From: Candidatus Obscuribacter sp.
Lineage (GTDB): Bacteria > Cyanobacteriota > Vampirovibrionia > Obscuribacterales > Obscuribacteraceae
NCBI GenBank assembly: GCA_016718315.1
Contig: JADKDV010000003.1
Location: 856,979-920,978 of the forward strand
Length of the DNA stretch: 64,000 nt
Direction: 5' to 3'
Both the position numbers and the translations under genes were made by a program. Shown piece after piece: positions 1 through 9,615 of this stretch. Under the pieces are notes generated by a model. That model did no database searches. It was not told where the DNA came from and was given only the letters and a program-made list of their open reading frames with translations. The stretch's first letter is position 1, and each line of letters opens with the position of its first letter.

Positions 1-20
1 TTAAAGGCTTGGCTTGATCT

Positions 21-650
21 TTATTTTGTTGGCTTATTGGCAGCCACCAGGCTCTCATCTACTTCCTGGCTAAAGCCCATGTCGACGAGGCGCTTGTAGG
101 CACTCTGACCAACCGCTGAGCGGGGATCGGCAATGACTATTTCGACCAGGGGCGAGAGCGCCTCAGGGCTGCGATTACATTTAATGAGCAAGTCAGCTTT
201 GAGGAGCTGGGCTTCTCTTTTGAGCTGGCCAAAGCGTTGATTGAGTGATTTTTCGGCTTGAGCCTGACCTTTAGTCAGGTCGCTTTTGGCAAATGCCAGA
301 TACATTTTGTAGTGGGCGTCTGCTGCGTCAGTGAGCCATTCGCACATTTCGTAGATGCGATCTTGCACGTCTTGCGGTCTGCCGTTTACCAGCTGCGCCC
401 GTAGCTCATCGATGCGTGTTTTGGCATCCTGAGGGCTGAGTGGGAGCTGTCGATACGGGCTTTTGCCGGGGGAGGCAGTGGGCGCCCCGCTTGAGCCAGT
501 GGGCAAAGTACCGGCAGCTGTGGTCATTTGCACGCCGCTGCCCGGTATCGGGGCGGAGCTGCGACCGGGTATGGGGGAGCCCTGCTGCGCCAGCGCACTA
601 CCTTGTAGTGTCACTGCCATTAAAACTGCCAATCTGACGTATCTGCTCAC
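21..650 (-). CDS. Exported hypothetical protein
   Basis: Not recognised. 209 residues from a GTG start preceded by AAGGTG at about 7 bases. An internal ATG at residue 11 lies inside the signal peptide and would give a poorer one. Residues 1-21 form a signal peptide ending in SALAQQ. A Pro/Ser/Gly-rich segment follows to about residue 65, then a helical domain (about 75-200) rich in Arg, Glu and Leu with TPR-like spacing near the C-terminus (LLKADLLIKCNRSPEALSPL). It probably acts outside the cytoplasmic membrane. It lies alone, divergent from the large S55 protein. Function unknown. Confidence 0.7.
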   Translation of the reverse strand: MSRYVRLAVLMAVTLQGSALAQQGSPIPGRSSAPIPGSGVQMTTAAGTLPTGSSGAPTASPGKSPYRQLPLSPQDAKTRIDELRAQLVNGRPQDVQDRIYEMCEWLTDAADAHYKMYLAFAKSDLTKGQAQAEKSLNQRFGQLKREAQLLKADLLIKCNRSPEALSPLVEIVIADPRSAVGQSAYKRLVDMGFSQEVDESLVAANKPTK

Positions 651-754
651 TCAACGCACCTTATGTTTGCTATATCAAAACAGGATTCTATCAAACTGTT
701 AAACTGGTCCCTTATCTACACATCATCTCAGTGGTAACCCCGCTTTTGTTTCCT

Positions 755-3700
755 ATGAAAAAGAGCATAATTGTCTCCAAAAAGCTGGCGCGAGTGGCTA
801 ATAAACTCATGGCTTGCCTGCTTTGTCTAAGCTTTGTCAGTCCAGGCTTGGCTGCCGGTGGTGCCGCCAAGGTCGACAAGACCCCTGCCATTACGCCACC
901 TGTGGTCGACAACAAAGCCTTGAGTCCGGCTGAAAGACCACACTTCAGTCCCATGGATAAGGGTTTTATTGAGAGATTTCTCAAAGCCGAGGGATATATA
1001 CCGGTAGATGAAATCAAGCCGGGCATGGAAGGCTACGGACTGACAGTCTTTCAGGGCACCAAAATCGAACGTTTTAATGTCAAGGTTATTGGTGTCATAA
1101 GGCAGGTCTTGAGCGGTCGCGACGCCATCCTGGTGCGTACATCTGGCGCCAATATGGGCAAAAACAATGTCGTGCGCGGTATGTCGGGCTCGCCTATCTA
1201 TATAAACGATCGCCTGGCGGGAGCGCTTTCTTATGGCTTTGATTTTTCCAAAGAGCCAATCGTTGGTGTGACGCCTGTTGTCGATATGCTCGACGCCCTC
1301 TCTTTTGATAGCTCTGGCGCGCCCAAGCGTTTAACACATTTGCCTAAATATCAAAAACGAGACATTGACGGTGTTTTGATGCCATCGAGTGGTCCCACGC
1401 AGGTCCAGTCTGGCTCACCACATCTGGTGCCACTGATGGCGCCAGTGTCGCTCAGTGGATACTCGACAAGAGCCAAGCAATATCTAGAAGGCGAACTCAA
1501 AGACGTCGGACTTGCCGTGTCTAGCGGAGCCACTGGTGGCCTCAGTCCAGAGCTAATCAGTATGGTCAAAAACGGCGGCATCAAAAACAGCGGCAAGAAA
1601 TTGGCGCAAAAGCCTGATACTGATGACAAACCAACAATACATATTAGTGGCAACAAAAAGGTAGTACCGGGACAGGCAGTCTCGGTAATGCTCTCCACAG
1701 GAGATTTTGCCAGTGCTGCTACTGGGACAGCCACTTGTGCTTTCGACAATAAATTTATTGCCTTTGGACACGCATTTTTAGAGGCGGGCTCAGTGAGCTT
1801 CCCTCTAGCTACTGCATACATACACGAGATTTTACCGAGCTTGTCTGTGTCATTTAAACTATCCAGTCCCATGGAAGTAATCGGTACGATTTTTGCCGAT
1901 AGACCCTGGTCTGTGGGTGGTCAGGTCGGTCGTATGCCTGAGCTTTTGCCAGTCAAATTGACAGTCTCCGATGAGGAGCGTGGTGTACGAAAAGTCTATA
2001 ACTGTCAGGTTGTTGAGCACCCCGACTTGACCAAAACTCTTGTCACCGCCGCCGTTATGTCGTCGATGGATGCTACTTTTCAGTCGCAGTCGCCTTATGT
2101 TGTAAAAGTCAAAACTGATATAGATGTTGAAGGTCACGGCCGAGTCGAGCGCACTGATAGATTTGCTGTAAATTTCCCCGCGCATCTTGGTGGTGCGTCT
2201 GATTTACTGGCTCGCCTGCACATTGCGCGCGAGCCAGTCAGCGGCTTTGTTGGTAGTCTGGTGGATCGCATAGTCGACAATGACTTCCAAAAGGCGCGAG
2301 TGACAGCTGTAAACGTCGATATTACTGTCGATGCCGGTCGCAAAGTCAGTCATATTGAGCGCATCGCCCTTGATAAAGGCACTGTCGCCCCTGGTGACAA
2401 AGTCACACTGAGTTGCACTCTAAAGCCTTTTAATGGTGAATCTCAAATCGAAAAAATGGTTTTTACCATACCGCGTGATTTGCCTGATGGCGATGTCGCT
2501 ATCGGCATTTGTGGCGGAGATGAAGTGGAAGCCCTGCGCAAGCGCATGGGTGTAGCCGACCCACAAGCTGAAAATCTCGGTCAAATTATTGGTCGCATCA
2601 AGCGCCGCGAAAGAGCTGACAAACTCTGCGGTATCATCGCTCTGCCGCGTCAGTCGCTGGTACTGAATGGTGAGATATTGCGCAATCCGCCCGCACAGTG
2701 GATCAAATTGTTTTATTCGGACAAAGCGACTAAGCCACCGGTTTTGGTGCGCTCCGAAGAACGTGTCACGCGCATGATGGACGATATCATCGATGGCGCT
2801 CATGTTGTAGCAGTGACAGTCAAGCGCGCTGATAAGCTCTCTGCTAAGCCCTTGCCATTTGTAGTCAATCCGCCTGTGGTCAGTGCTGCCGATGGCATCT
2901 ATATGACCGAGCAGGCACGCAAAGCCCTTGATAGCGGACGTAAAGGCGATAGTGCTAGCCCAAGCAGTCTGGCTTCGATGATGGCTAGCATGGTCTCAGG
3001 CGCCTCTAGTGGTGCTGCGGCAGCTGCCGCTGCTGCTCCTGCTGCTAGCGCACCTGCCACCACTGAAAAAGCCCCTGCTGCCCCAGCAATTTGGTCTGTG
3101 GCGCAGAGCTTTCCCCATATGAGGGGCGTCAATGTTTGGCGTCTGGAGCAAGAAGACAAACTCAGAGCCGGGCTTACAGACGGTGTCATCGTCGACAGTA
3201 TGGGTCGCATTTATCCCGGATTTAAGGAATTGGACCGTGCCCTCGTAAGCAACCAATCTCGTGTATTTGCCAGTGCTGTTTATAAGGGTATCTATTATTT
3301 TTGCGCTGGTAAAAGCCTCTATAGCTACAATCTCAGCACCAAGTCAATGCAAAAGTTGGCTGACCTGCCCGGGCTATTTATCACTACTCTGGTGATTGAT
3401 GACGCTGGCAAAGCCTATCTCACGACAAGTGGTAAGGGTGAGGTATATACCTGCAATGTCACTGATAGCGGCAGTCTTGCCGGTGCGCCAGTACTTATTA
3501 CCCATACTAGCGAAGAAGTGATTACAGCTGCCTGTCTGGATCAAACTGGCAGACTCTATATCGGCACTGCTAGCTCAGGCAAAGTCTATCGTCTGGACAA
3601 AGGCGCACTAACTCTGCTTGGTGATCTCGGTCAGGCTCACATTACAGCGTTGCATTATTCGACCTATGACGGCAGGCTTTATGTCGGTACAGCTGAACGC

Positions 3701-5595
3701 GGTATTGTAGTTAGCTTTGGTGATAAGCTCGATATGCGCTCTGAGTACGAGACTGGAGAGCACATTGTCACTGGCGTAGCTAAAGACAAGAGCGGCAACC
3801 TCTACATCACCACCGCTGGACAGGGCAAGTTTATGCGCATAACTCCGCGTGGTGCCGTTGATGTTGTGGCATTGAGTGAGGCTTTTTATACTCTCTTTTA
3901 TGATAAGAGACAGGACAGAGTCTACTCCGGTGATGCCGAGGGTGATATCACTCGCATTGAGGTGGATAAGCTGACTTTGCAGCCGTACTTTTTGCCGGTT
4001 TGTCATACCGAGCAAGAGGCAGTGCTAGCCATAAGTGCCGATGATAGCGGTCATCTTTTTGTCGGTACCAGCAATATCGCCCAGGTAATAGCGCTATCAA
4101 TTGCTCCGACGGCAAAGCCTACATATACGTCTACTGTTTTTGATGCTCAAAAGAAAAGTAACTGGTCGCGGTTTAGATTGTTTGACCAGGACAATCTCGA
4201 GAGTCCAGACCTATTTAATACCATCACTGTTGAAACCAGAGGTGGTGTCACAGCGATGCCTGACTCAAGCTGGTCCGATTGGTCACCAGTAGCTTCTAGC
4301 GACGGCTCAAATGGTGCCAGGCAGGTTGTGACTGCACCTTCTCGTTATTTGCAATATCGCCTGACCTGGCAAGCAACAGGTGAGAAGTTGAAAAACTCGG
4401 TAGGCGCGACTGAAGTGACTTTTCAACCGACTAACTCGGCTCCGTCAATCAGTAGCCTCTCGATAAACAGCACTGGCGCTATTGCCGGTACAGAAAGTAT
4501 CAGCATCACCGGTAGTGATCCTGACTCTGATAACTTGCTTGTGGCGCTGGAGTTATCCGGTGATGGCGGCAAGACCTGGACTATCCTGGATGGTGACTTG
4601 AGAAGTCGCAGTGTAGAAAAAGACGCACGCGCCAAAGCCAAGCGAGCTGCTAAAGATAAGGATAAAGAGAAGGTAAAGACAAAGAGAAAGCCAAGGGCAA
4701 AGCTGAAGCAGGAAAGAACGAAGCTGGAAAGGCTGAAGCTGGAAAGACTGAATCAGGAAAGACCGAATCGGGTAAGACCGAAGCTGGTAAGAACGAAGGC
4801 GAGAAGTCCGAAGCTCCTAAGAAACCAGAAGTCAGCAAACCAGAAGATAGTAAACCCGAATCAAGCAGCCCAGAAGCTGGCAAAAGTGCGGTCTTGAATT
4901 CGCCTTCTGTAAAGCTTGAGACGCCAGCTGGTGAGTCCGCTCCAGCGCCTTCGTCCAAGGATCCTAAAGACACTCCAGACGCCAAAGATTCCAAAGATAG
5001 TAAGGATTCTAAGGACACCAAAGAAACCAAAGATTCCAAAGACTCCAAGGCGGCTAAAGACTCAAAAGAAGTCGTCAAAGAAGACAAGGAAGAAAAAGTC
5101 GACGCTCCTAAAACTAAGGAAGAAGGCTTTGTCTCCAGTGAAAAATTTACTTATGTCTTTGATAGCAAAAAGCACAAAGATGGTGAATACCTGCTCAGAG
5201 TGACAATTAGCGATAGACCATCAAATGCTCGTAACTCTGAAATGGCAGTCGCTTTGAAGAAAATAGTTGTGGATAATACCGCCCCTAAAATCGAGAACTT
5301 TAAAATCGAACAAGGCGACAATGACCGCATCGGTATCTCGTTTACAGCCACTGACAATCTCACGACCATAGCTGACGCCACTTACAAGATCGAAGGCTAC
5401 GAGCCATTTAGCCTCTCGCCTGCTGGCGATGCTGTAGCTGATGGATTATCAGTGCAACTTAAAGCTGCTAACATCTTTGCTCCCAAGTCATCTAAAAAGA
5501 TTACGGTGGAAGTATTTGATAGAGCCGGCAATAAGACTGTCGAAATTTTTGACAGAGCTGGAAGCAAAATCAAAACAATCGTCTCGCAACCCTGA
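755..5595 (+). CDS. Large exported SpoIVB-type (S55) peptidase-domain protein with propeller, frameshifted
   Basis: About 1613 residues once one frameshift is corrected. I chose the ATG at 755 over a GTG at 731 because the signal peptide (residues 1-33, MKKSIIVSKK... SPGLAAGG) then begins normally. Residues 80-170 hold the S55 signature RGMSGSPIYI (likely nucleophile Ser144). A second conserved motif, AFGHAF with His339, follows much later. Residues about 790-1150 have repeated YIGTASSGKVYRL-like strands typical of a beta-propeller. Then come a discoidin/Ig-like segment, a Lys/Glu/Ser/Asp-rich linker and a final Ig-like domain (DNTAPKIENF, VEVFDRAGNK). The frame breaks near 4672, where a G appears to be missing from AAGG(G)TAAAG. 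Adding it restores KEKAKGKAEAGK and joins the downstream frame to the stop at 5595. It is probably a surface or periplasmic serine peptidase. Substrate unknown. Confidence 0.8.
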
Positions 5596-5609
5596 CACCC
5601 CTTGAGGCC

Positions 5610-7178
5610 ATGAATAAGTTAAAAGCCGCCATGATGCGTGTAAAGTCCCCTGAGACCCTCATTGCAGAGGCCGAAGGCGGCGAGCATGGACCGATGCATA
5701 AACATCTAAGTGCTTTTGATTTGCTGGCGTTTGGAGTTGGCGCAACTATTGGTTCTGGCATTTTTGCTCTCACCGGCACCGCTGCTGCGGGACAAGCGGT
5801 GGCTGCCGGGCACTGGCTCTCGACACCACTGACTAACTTTATCCTAGGCTCGTCTCTGGGACGCGAAGGCGCCGGTCCAGCCATTGTCATAAGTTTTATG
5901 ATTGCTGCAATTGCTTGCGGTTTTGCTGCCCTTTGCTATGCCGAGCTGGCCAGTATGATTCCAGTGTCTGGCTCTGCTTATACGTTTGCCTACGCCAGTC
6001 TCGGTGAGGTTATCGCCTGGATAATTGGCTGGGATTTGATTCTTGAATACGCCGTTGGCAATATCGCAGTGGCTGTGAGCTGGTCAGATCACTTCCTCCA
6101 TCTTGTCCATGGTTTGACTGGACAGGGCTTACCGTTATGGCTTACGTCAGATACCACCACGGCGCTCTTGCGACAGGCGGAGCGAGCGACAAGCCCACAA
6201 TCAGCCCTGTACAGCAGTTTTGACTTGCCGGTAATCTTTGGTCATCCATTTGCTATGAATGTGCCAGCATTTTTGATTGTCGCCGTAATTACTTATGTCC
6301 TCATTATCGGTATCAAAGAAAGTGCCAGAGCCAATACCATCGCCGTCGCTATAAAAGTACTGGTGGTGCTGTTTTTTATCATCTATGGCGCCACTCTGGT
6401 CAAACCCCAAAACTGGGTGCCCTTTGCTCCCAATGGTCTGGCTGGCATTATGGGTGGTGCAGCGATTGTGTTTTTCTCTTTTATTGGTTTTGATGCCGTT
6501 TCTTCTACTGCTGAAGAAACAAAGAATCCACAGCGCGACATGCCAATCGGCATGCTTGGCTCGCTGGCGATCTGTACATTACTCTATGGACTGGTATCAA
6601 TGGTCCTCACCGGTATCTTGCCATATAAGCAATATGCCAATGATGCAGCACCTGTAGCAACAGCTATTGCCAGTGGCGGCAACAACTTTGCTCATATCAT
6701 TGTCTCGGTGGGAGCACTAGCCGGTATGACTTCGGTGTTACTGGTATTTCAACTGGGACAGCCCCGGATATTTATGGCAATGGCTAGAGACAGGCTACTG
6801 CCGTCGTTTTTTGCAAAGCTACATCCACGCTACCGCACGCCCTTTATCCCGACACTATTAACGGGTCTCCTGGTTGGACTTGCATCACTATTTGTAGACA
6901 TCGGTGACGCCTCTGAGCTGACTAATATTGGGACACTTGCCGCCTTTATCATTGTCTGCTTTGGTGTAATATTTTTGCGTAAGGCAAAGCCTGACACTGT
7001 CCGACCTTTTAAATGTCCACTGGTGCCCCTTGTCCCGATATGTGGAATTGTTTTTTGTTTTATCTTGATGCTCTCCCTGCCTGTGATCACCTGGATCCGA
7101 TTTATTGTATGGATGGCGATAGGATTTGCGATTTATTTTGCATACGGCTATAGACGTACTTCTCAGTTAGACGTTTGA
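5610..7178 (+). CDS. APC-superfamily amino-acid permease (cationic amino-acid transporter type)
   Basis: 522 residues with 12 or more hydrophobic segments. The N-terminal hallmark GVGATIGSGIFALTG (about 42-56) is the substrate-binding loop of the amino acid-polyamine-organocation superfamily. SFIGFDAVSSTAEETKNPQRDMP (about 289-311, shortened here to its key residues FIGFDA and EETKNP) is typical of the CAT/YfnA branch. It imports or exchanges amino acids across the cytoplasmic membrane. A 35-residue insertion after the first segment (GHWLSTPLTNF... GREGAGPA) matches bacterial CAT-like permeases. It starts 14 bases after the S55 gene and 7 bases before the DUF3592 gene, so co-transcription is likely. 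The specific substrate cannot be told from sequence. Confidence 0.9.
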   Translation: MNKLKAAMMRVKSPETLIAEAEGGEHGPMHKHLSAFDLLAFGVGATIGSGIFALTGTAAAGQAVAAGHWLSTPLTNFILGSSLGREGAGPAIVISFMIAAIACGFAALCYAELASMIPVSGSAYTFAYASLGEVIAWIIGWDLILEYAVGNIAVAVSWSDHFLHLVHGLTGQGLPLWLTSDTTTALLRQAERATSPQSALYSSFDLPVIFGHPFAMNVPAFLIVAVITYVLIIGIKESARANTIAVAIKVLVVLFFIIYGATLVKPQNWVPFAPNGLAGIMGGAAIVFFSFIGFDAVSSTAEETKNPQRDMPIGMLGSLAICTLLYGLVSMVLTGILPYKQYANDAAPVATAIASGGNNFAHIIVSVGALAGMTSVLLVFQLGQPRIFMAMARDRLLPSFFAKLHPRYRTPFIPTLLTGLLVGLASLFVDIGDASELTNIGTLAAFIIVCFGVIFLRKAKPDTVRPFKCPLVPLVPICGIVFCFILMLSLPVITWIRFIVWMAIGFAIYFAYGYRRTSQLDV

Positions 7179-7185
7179 GGCAATT

Positions 7186-7662
7186 ATGTATTCAGAACCA
7201 TCACTCAAGGCCAAGATGCAGACCATGGGTGTAGTCCTTATGCTTGTAAGTTGTGTCATGGCTGCTTATCTGTGGCTCGTACACTCTGAGAGTCTGTGGC
7301 CATCAACAGCTGCTACAGTCAAAAGCTACGACTGTGTTTATTACACATCGCCACCTACGCGCAGATACAGCTCCAGGCAAAGTGGCTATAGGTTGGTGCT
7401 CAAATACGAGTATCGTGCTGGTGAAGGGCTTTATACAAATGAATCTGAGGCCGGGCGCTATAGCGATAGAAATGCCGCAGCAGAAGCAGGCAATAAGCAG
7501 GTCGGCACACAGGTGCTGATACATTACTCACCCTCCAATCCCAATACTATCTGCTTAGAGAGCGTGCTAGCTCAAAACCGTCCAATAGCCGGGATAGTAC
7601 TCATAGCCATGGCTGCCTGTGCCATTGTCGGCGGTGTGATGGTGGCTGGTAGCAGGGTATAA
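7186..7662 (+). CDS. DUF3592-type membrane protein
   Basis: 158 residues with a transmembrane helix at about 13-33 and another at about 132-154. The soluble part between them has the DUF3592 look: ATVKSYDC, then LKYEYRAGEGLYTNES, then VGTQVLIHYSPSNPNTICLES. Such proteins are small membrane proteins of unknown role whose extracytoplasmic beta domain lies between two helices. It follows the permease by 7 bases and probably shares its transcript. It may be an accessory of the permease, but only proximity supports that. Confidence 0.7.
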   Translation: MYSEPSLKAKMQTMGVVLMLVSCVMAAYLWLVHSESLWPSTAATVKSYDCVYYTSPPTRRYSSRQSGYRLVLKYEYRAGEGLYTNESEAGRYSDRNAAAEAGNKQVGTQVLIHYSPSNPNTICLESVLAQNRPIAGIVLIAMAACAIVGGVMVAGSRV

Positions 7663-7847
7663 CGGTTTGTCCCTCGGCTTGGGGCGGGACATCTGTGTCT
7701 CTCGGCGCTGGTCTGTATTTTTGGAGGCCGCATTGTATGAGAAATTGGCCCAATTTTTCTCATTCAACCCCTGATCAAAAAAGAGAATCAGTCAGGCGGA
7801 TACGCATCATTAAATTGTGTGACGTTGGCATCTGCTAGGATGAGGAT

Positions 7848-7952
7848 ATGCCAGATAGCAATAAATCCACATTTGCTAGAACTACCCCCAACCATTGGAG
7901 GCTATTGCGCAGTTGTTTTATGGCTGCGGTAGTTATTTATTTTGCCTGGTAG
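7848..7952 (+). CDS. Possible 34-residue membrane microprotein
   Basis: A short frame, MPDSNKSTFARTTPNHWRLL followed by RSCFMAAVVIYFAW and a TAG stop. A strong purine-rich site (AGGATGAGG) precedes the ATG by 2-4 bases. Basic residues are followed by one short hydrophobic stretch, as in single-pass microproteins. It sits alone in the 359-base gap between the DUF3592 and hsp20 genes, just upstream of a strong hairpin. No family is recognised. Codon evidence is too short to be decisive, so it could be chance. Confidence 0.3.
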   Translation: MPDSNKSTFARTTPNHWRLLRSCFMAAVVIYFAW

Positions 7953-7971
7953 AACTCTTGTCTGATTATGC

Positions 7972-8003
7972 CAAAAGGAGGAGTCTTGCGACCCCTCCTT
8001 TTG
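7972..8003. terminator. Bidirectional hairpin terminator
   Basis: CAAAAGGAGGAGTC and GACCCCTCCTTTTG form a 14-bp stem with one mismatch and a TTGC loop. The arms carry A4 and T4 ends, so it can stop transcription from both sides: the DUF3592 operon or microprotein on plus, and hsp20 on minus. Confidence 0.75.
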
Positions 8004-8021
8004 TGGCAGTATTTAAATCAA

Positions 8022-8528
8022 TTACTTGATTGCTACTTCTTTGGCAGAGCGCACTTCTGTTTTGTGGCTTCTGTTTTTGAGAGCGCCCATGTGGTTTTCG
8101 AGAGTGCCATGGGTTACTGGAATGCGGATAGCAGCGGTTGTTTTAGGTACGCTGATGAAGAGCAAGCCTCTGTCGAGACGAGCTTCGATGTGCTCAGCCA
8201 TGATTTCGGTTTCGAATTCAAATTCGCGAACCATCAAGGTTGAAGGAAGTTCTTTGCGCAGGTATGTTGCACGGTCTTGGAACATAACTGGTGTGCGCTT
8301 TGCAGTTACTGTGAGGAAGTTTTCTTCTACTTTAACTTCGATATCATCGAGGACTACGCCTGGCAATGCGAGTTCGAGGATAAACTGATCGTCGAGTTCG
8401 AGAACATCGGCAGAAGGAATATCCCAGCCTTGATTTTGCAAGGTGGTTGCTTCATAACCATAACCGTAATATGAGCGGTTCAGGTGGTTTCTCCAGGGGG
8501 TGTTGGATTCCTTGTTGCTGTAAAACAT
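8022..8528 (-). CDS. Hsp20/alpha-crystallin small heat-shock protein
   Basis: 168 residues. The alpha-crystallin domain spans about 37-142: VLELDDQFILELALPGV, then VKVEENFLTVTAKR, ending in the conserved ARLDRGLLFISVPK with the LxxGLLxI core. A C-terminal tail (NRSHKTEVRSAKEV) replaces a clear IxI motif, although IRIPV at about 134-138 can serve that role. It is an ATP-independent holdase that forms oligomers and binds unfolding proteins in the cytoplasm. The ATG is preceded by AAGGAG at about 10 bases. The gene is monocistronic, ends at the 7972-8003 hairpin and has a 340-base upstream gap without an obvious CIRCE element. Confidence 0.93.
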   Translation of the reverse strand: MFYSNKESNTPWRNHLNRSYYGYGYEATTLQNQGWDIPSADVLELDDQFILELALPGVVLDDIEVKVEENFLTVTAKRTPVMFQDRATYLRKELPSTLMVREFEFETEIMAEHIEARLDRGLLFISVPKTTAAIRIPVTHGTLENHMGALKNRSHKTEVRSAKEVAIK

Positions 8529-8869
8529 TAGATGTTATCTCCTTAAGATATGTCCAATTCGCGACCAGACCGAGCCAAAACAACTGATATCACCAGTGGT
8601 GTCAGCGCTTTTTGCTCTTTTGATCCAGTGCTTCCGTTTCGTGCCAGTAATGTTAGCTCAAAACCCAGTTAATATGCGGATTTTCCAAATCTGTTTGGCT
8701 TTGCACTTGCCAACCTTAAGGCGCTCTCATATTCACCGTTTCGCAACTTGACAGCTTTATTAAATCAAGTAAGACCGGCTTTTGATGCGGCTCAACCATA
8801 TTTGGGTGAGGCCAGTTTCTCGCTGCATCTAAACACGCGCGATAAAAGCAGCTTTGTGGAGTAAATCGC
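8529..8869. other. Intergenic gap upstream of hsp20
   Basis: No gene is visible in this 341-base gap. An imperfect palindrome, CTGATATCAC-CA-GTGGTGTCAG (8584-8605, two mismatches), lies about 60 bases upstream of the hsp20 start and could be a regulatory site. No CIRCE (TTAGCACTC-type) repeat is present. Confidence 0.3.
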
Positions 8870-9586
8870 TTAATGTATTAATTTACGTTTTTGACTTTTT
8901 GCCTGAGGATTTGCAGCCTGCAATCTCTTATTTATGCGATCTTTGAGATTTTGTAGTTCGGCTACTTTAGATTCCAGTCTCAATATTTCGGAGCCGCTAT
9001 CATTTGCTTCGTTTTGAGCATTTTCTAGCTCACGTCTGCTGATCACGCCTTCCTGAAAGAGAGCCTCAAAGTTAACAGCGCGCTCTCGTCTTTGATCGAC
9101 TGAACGTTTTTTGTTGTCTAGTTCTCTTTTTGCATCATTTAGTTGTAGCCCAATCTCTTTGTCTTTCTCTTTGAGATTTTCTCTGCTCAAAAATTCCAGG
9201 GGCATTGCTGCACCATAATATAAAGATAGCCCTGCTGGATCTGCCAAAAACGAAGGAGTTGATGGTGGTGGCGGCGGTACAAAGCCCCCGGCACGACCGA
9301 CTCGGGGGGCTTTTGATTTAACTGTAGTCTTGGCGACAGGTTTTGCCTCAACTGGAGCCGCTGGTTTTGCTGCTACTGGAGCTGCTGGCTTTGCTGCTAC
9401 TGGAGCTGCTGGCTTTGCTGATACCGGCGTGGCTGGCTTTGTTGCTGCCGGAGCCGATGGCTTTGCCGCTACCGGAGCTGCCACCTTGGCTTGAGGCTGG
9501 CTAGGCTTAGCAGGTGTCTGGGCAAGAGCTCCTGGGACACCACAAATAAGCAATATATGTAAGCAAAGGGCGGGTTTCAAATTCAT
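8870..9586 (-). CDS. Exported Ala/Pro/Lys-repeat protein with C-terminal coiled coil
   Basis: 238 residues from the ATG at 9586. An upstream TTG would overlap the divergent gene and spoil the signal peptide. A signal peptide (MNLKPALCLHILLICGVPGALAQ in sense) is followed by about nine degenerate copies of A-K-P-A-A-P-V (residues about 30-95). Then come PPPPPSTPSF and a long coiled coil (about 135-235). The segment LFQEGVISRRELENAQNEA resembles the hairpin tip of HlyD-type membrane fusion proteins, but no lipoyl or beta-barrel domain is present. The Pro/Ala/Lys stretch probably spans or binds the cell wall. Function unknown. Confidence 0.7.
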   Translation of the reverse strand: MNLKPALCLHILLICGVPGALAQTPAKPSQPQAKVAAPVAAKPSAPAATKPATPVSAKPAAPVAAKPAAPVAAKPAAPVEAKPVAKTTVKSKAPRVGRAGGFVPPPPPSTPSFLADPAGLSLYYGAAMPLEFLSRENLKEKDKEIGLQLNDAKRELDNKKRSVDQRRERAVNFEALFQEGVISRRELENAQNEANDSGSEILRLESKVAELQNLKDRINKRLQAANPQAKSQKRKLIH

Positions 9587-9615
9587 AACAGGGTCTATTA
9601 GTGTAAGCTCTATCA

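Noticed and set aside
440..702. Two plus-strand frames opposite the exported gene at 21-650
   Set aside because: No ribosome-binding site, Cys/Trp/Arg-rich composition, antisense to a gene with a signal peptide and good GTG start.
8026..8474. Plus-strand frames inside hsp20
   Set aside because: The minus strand encodes a clear alpha-crystallin domain; these are antisense shadows.
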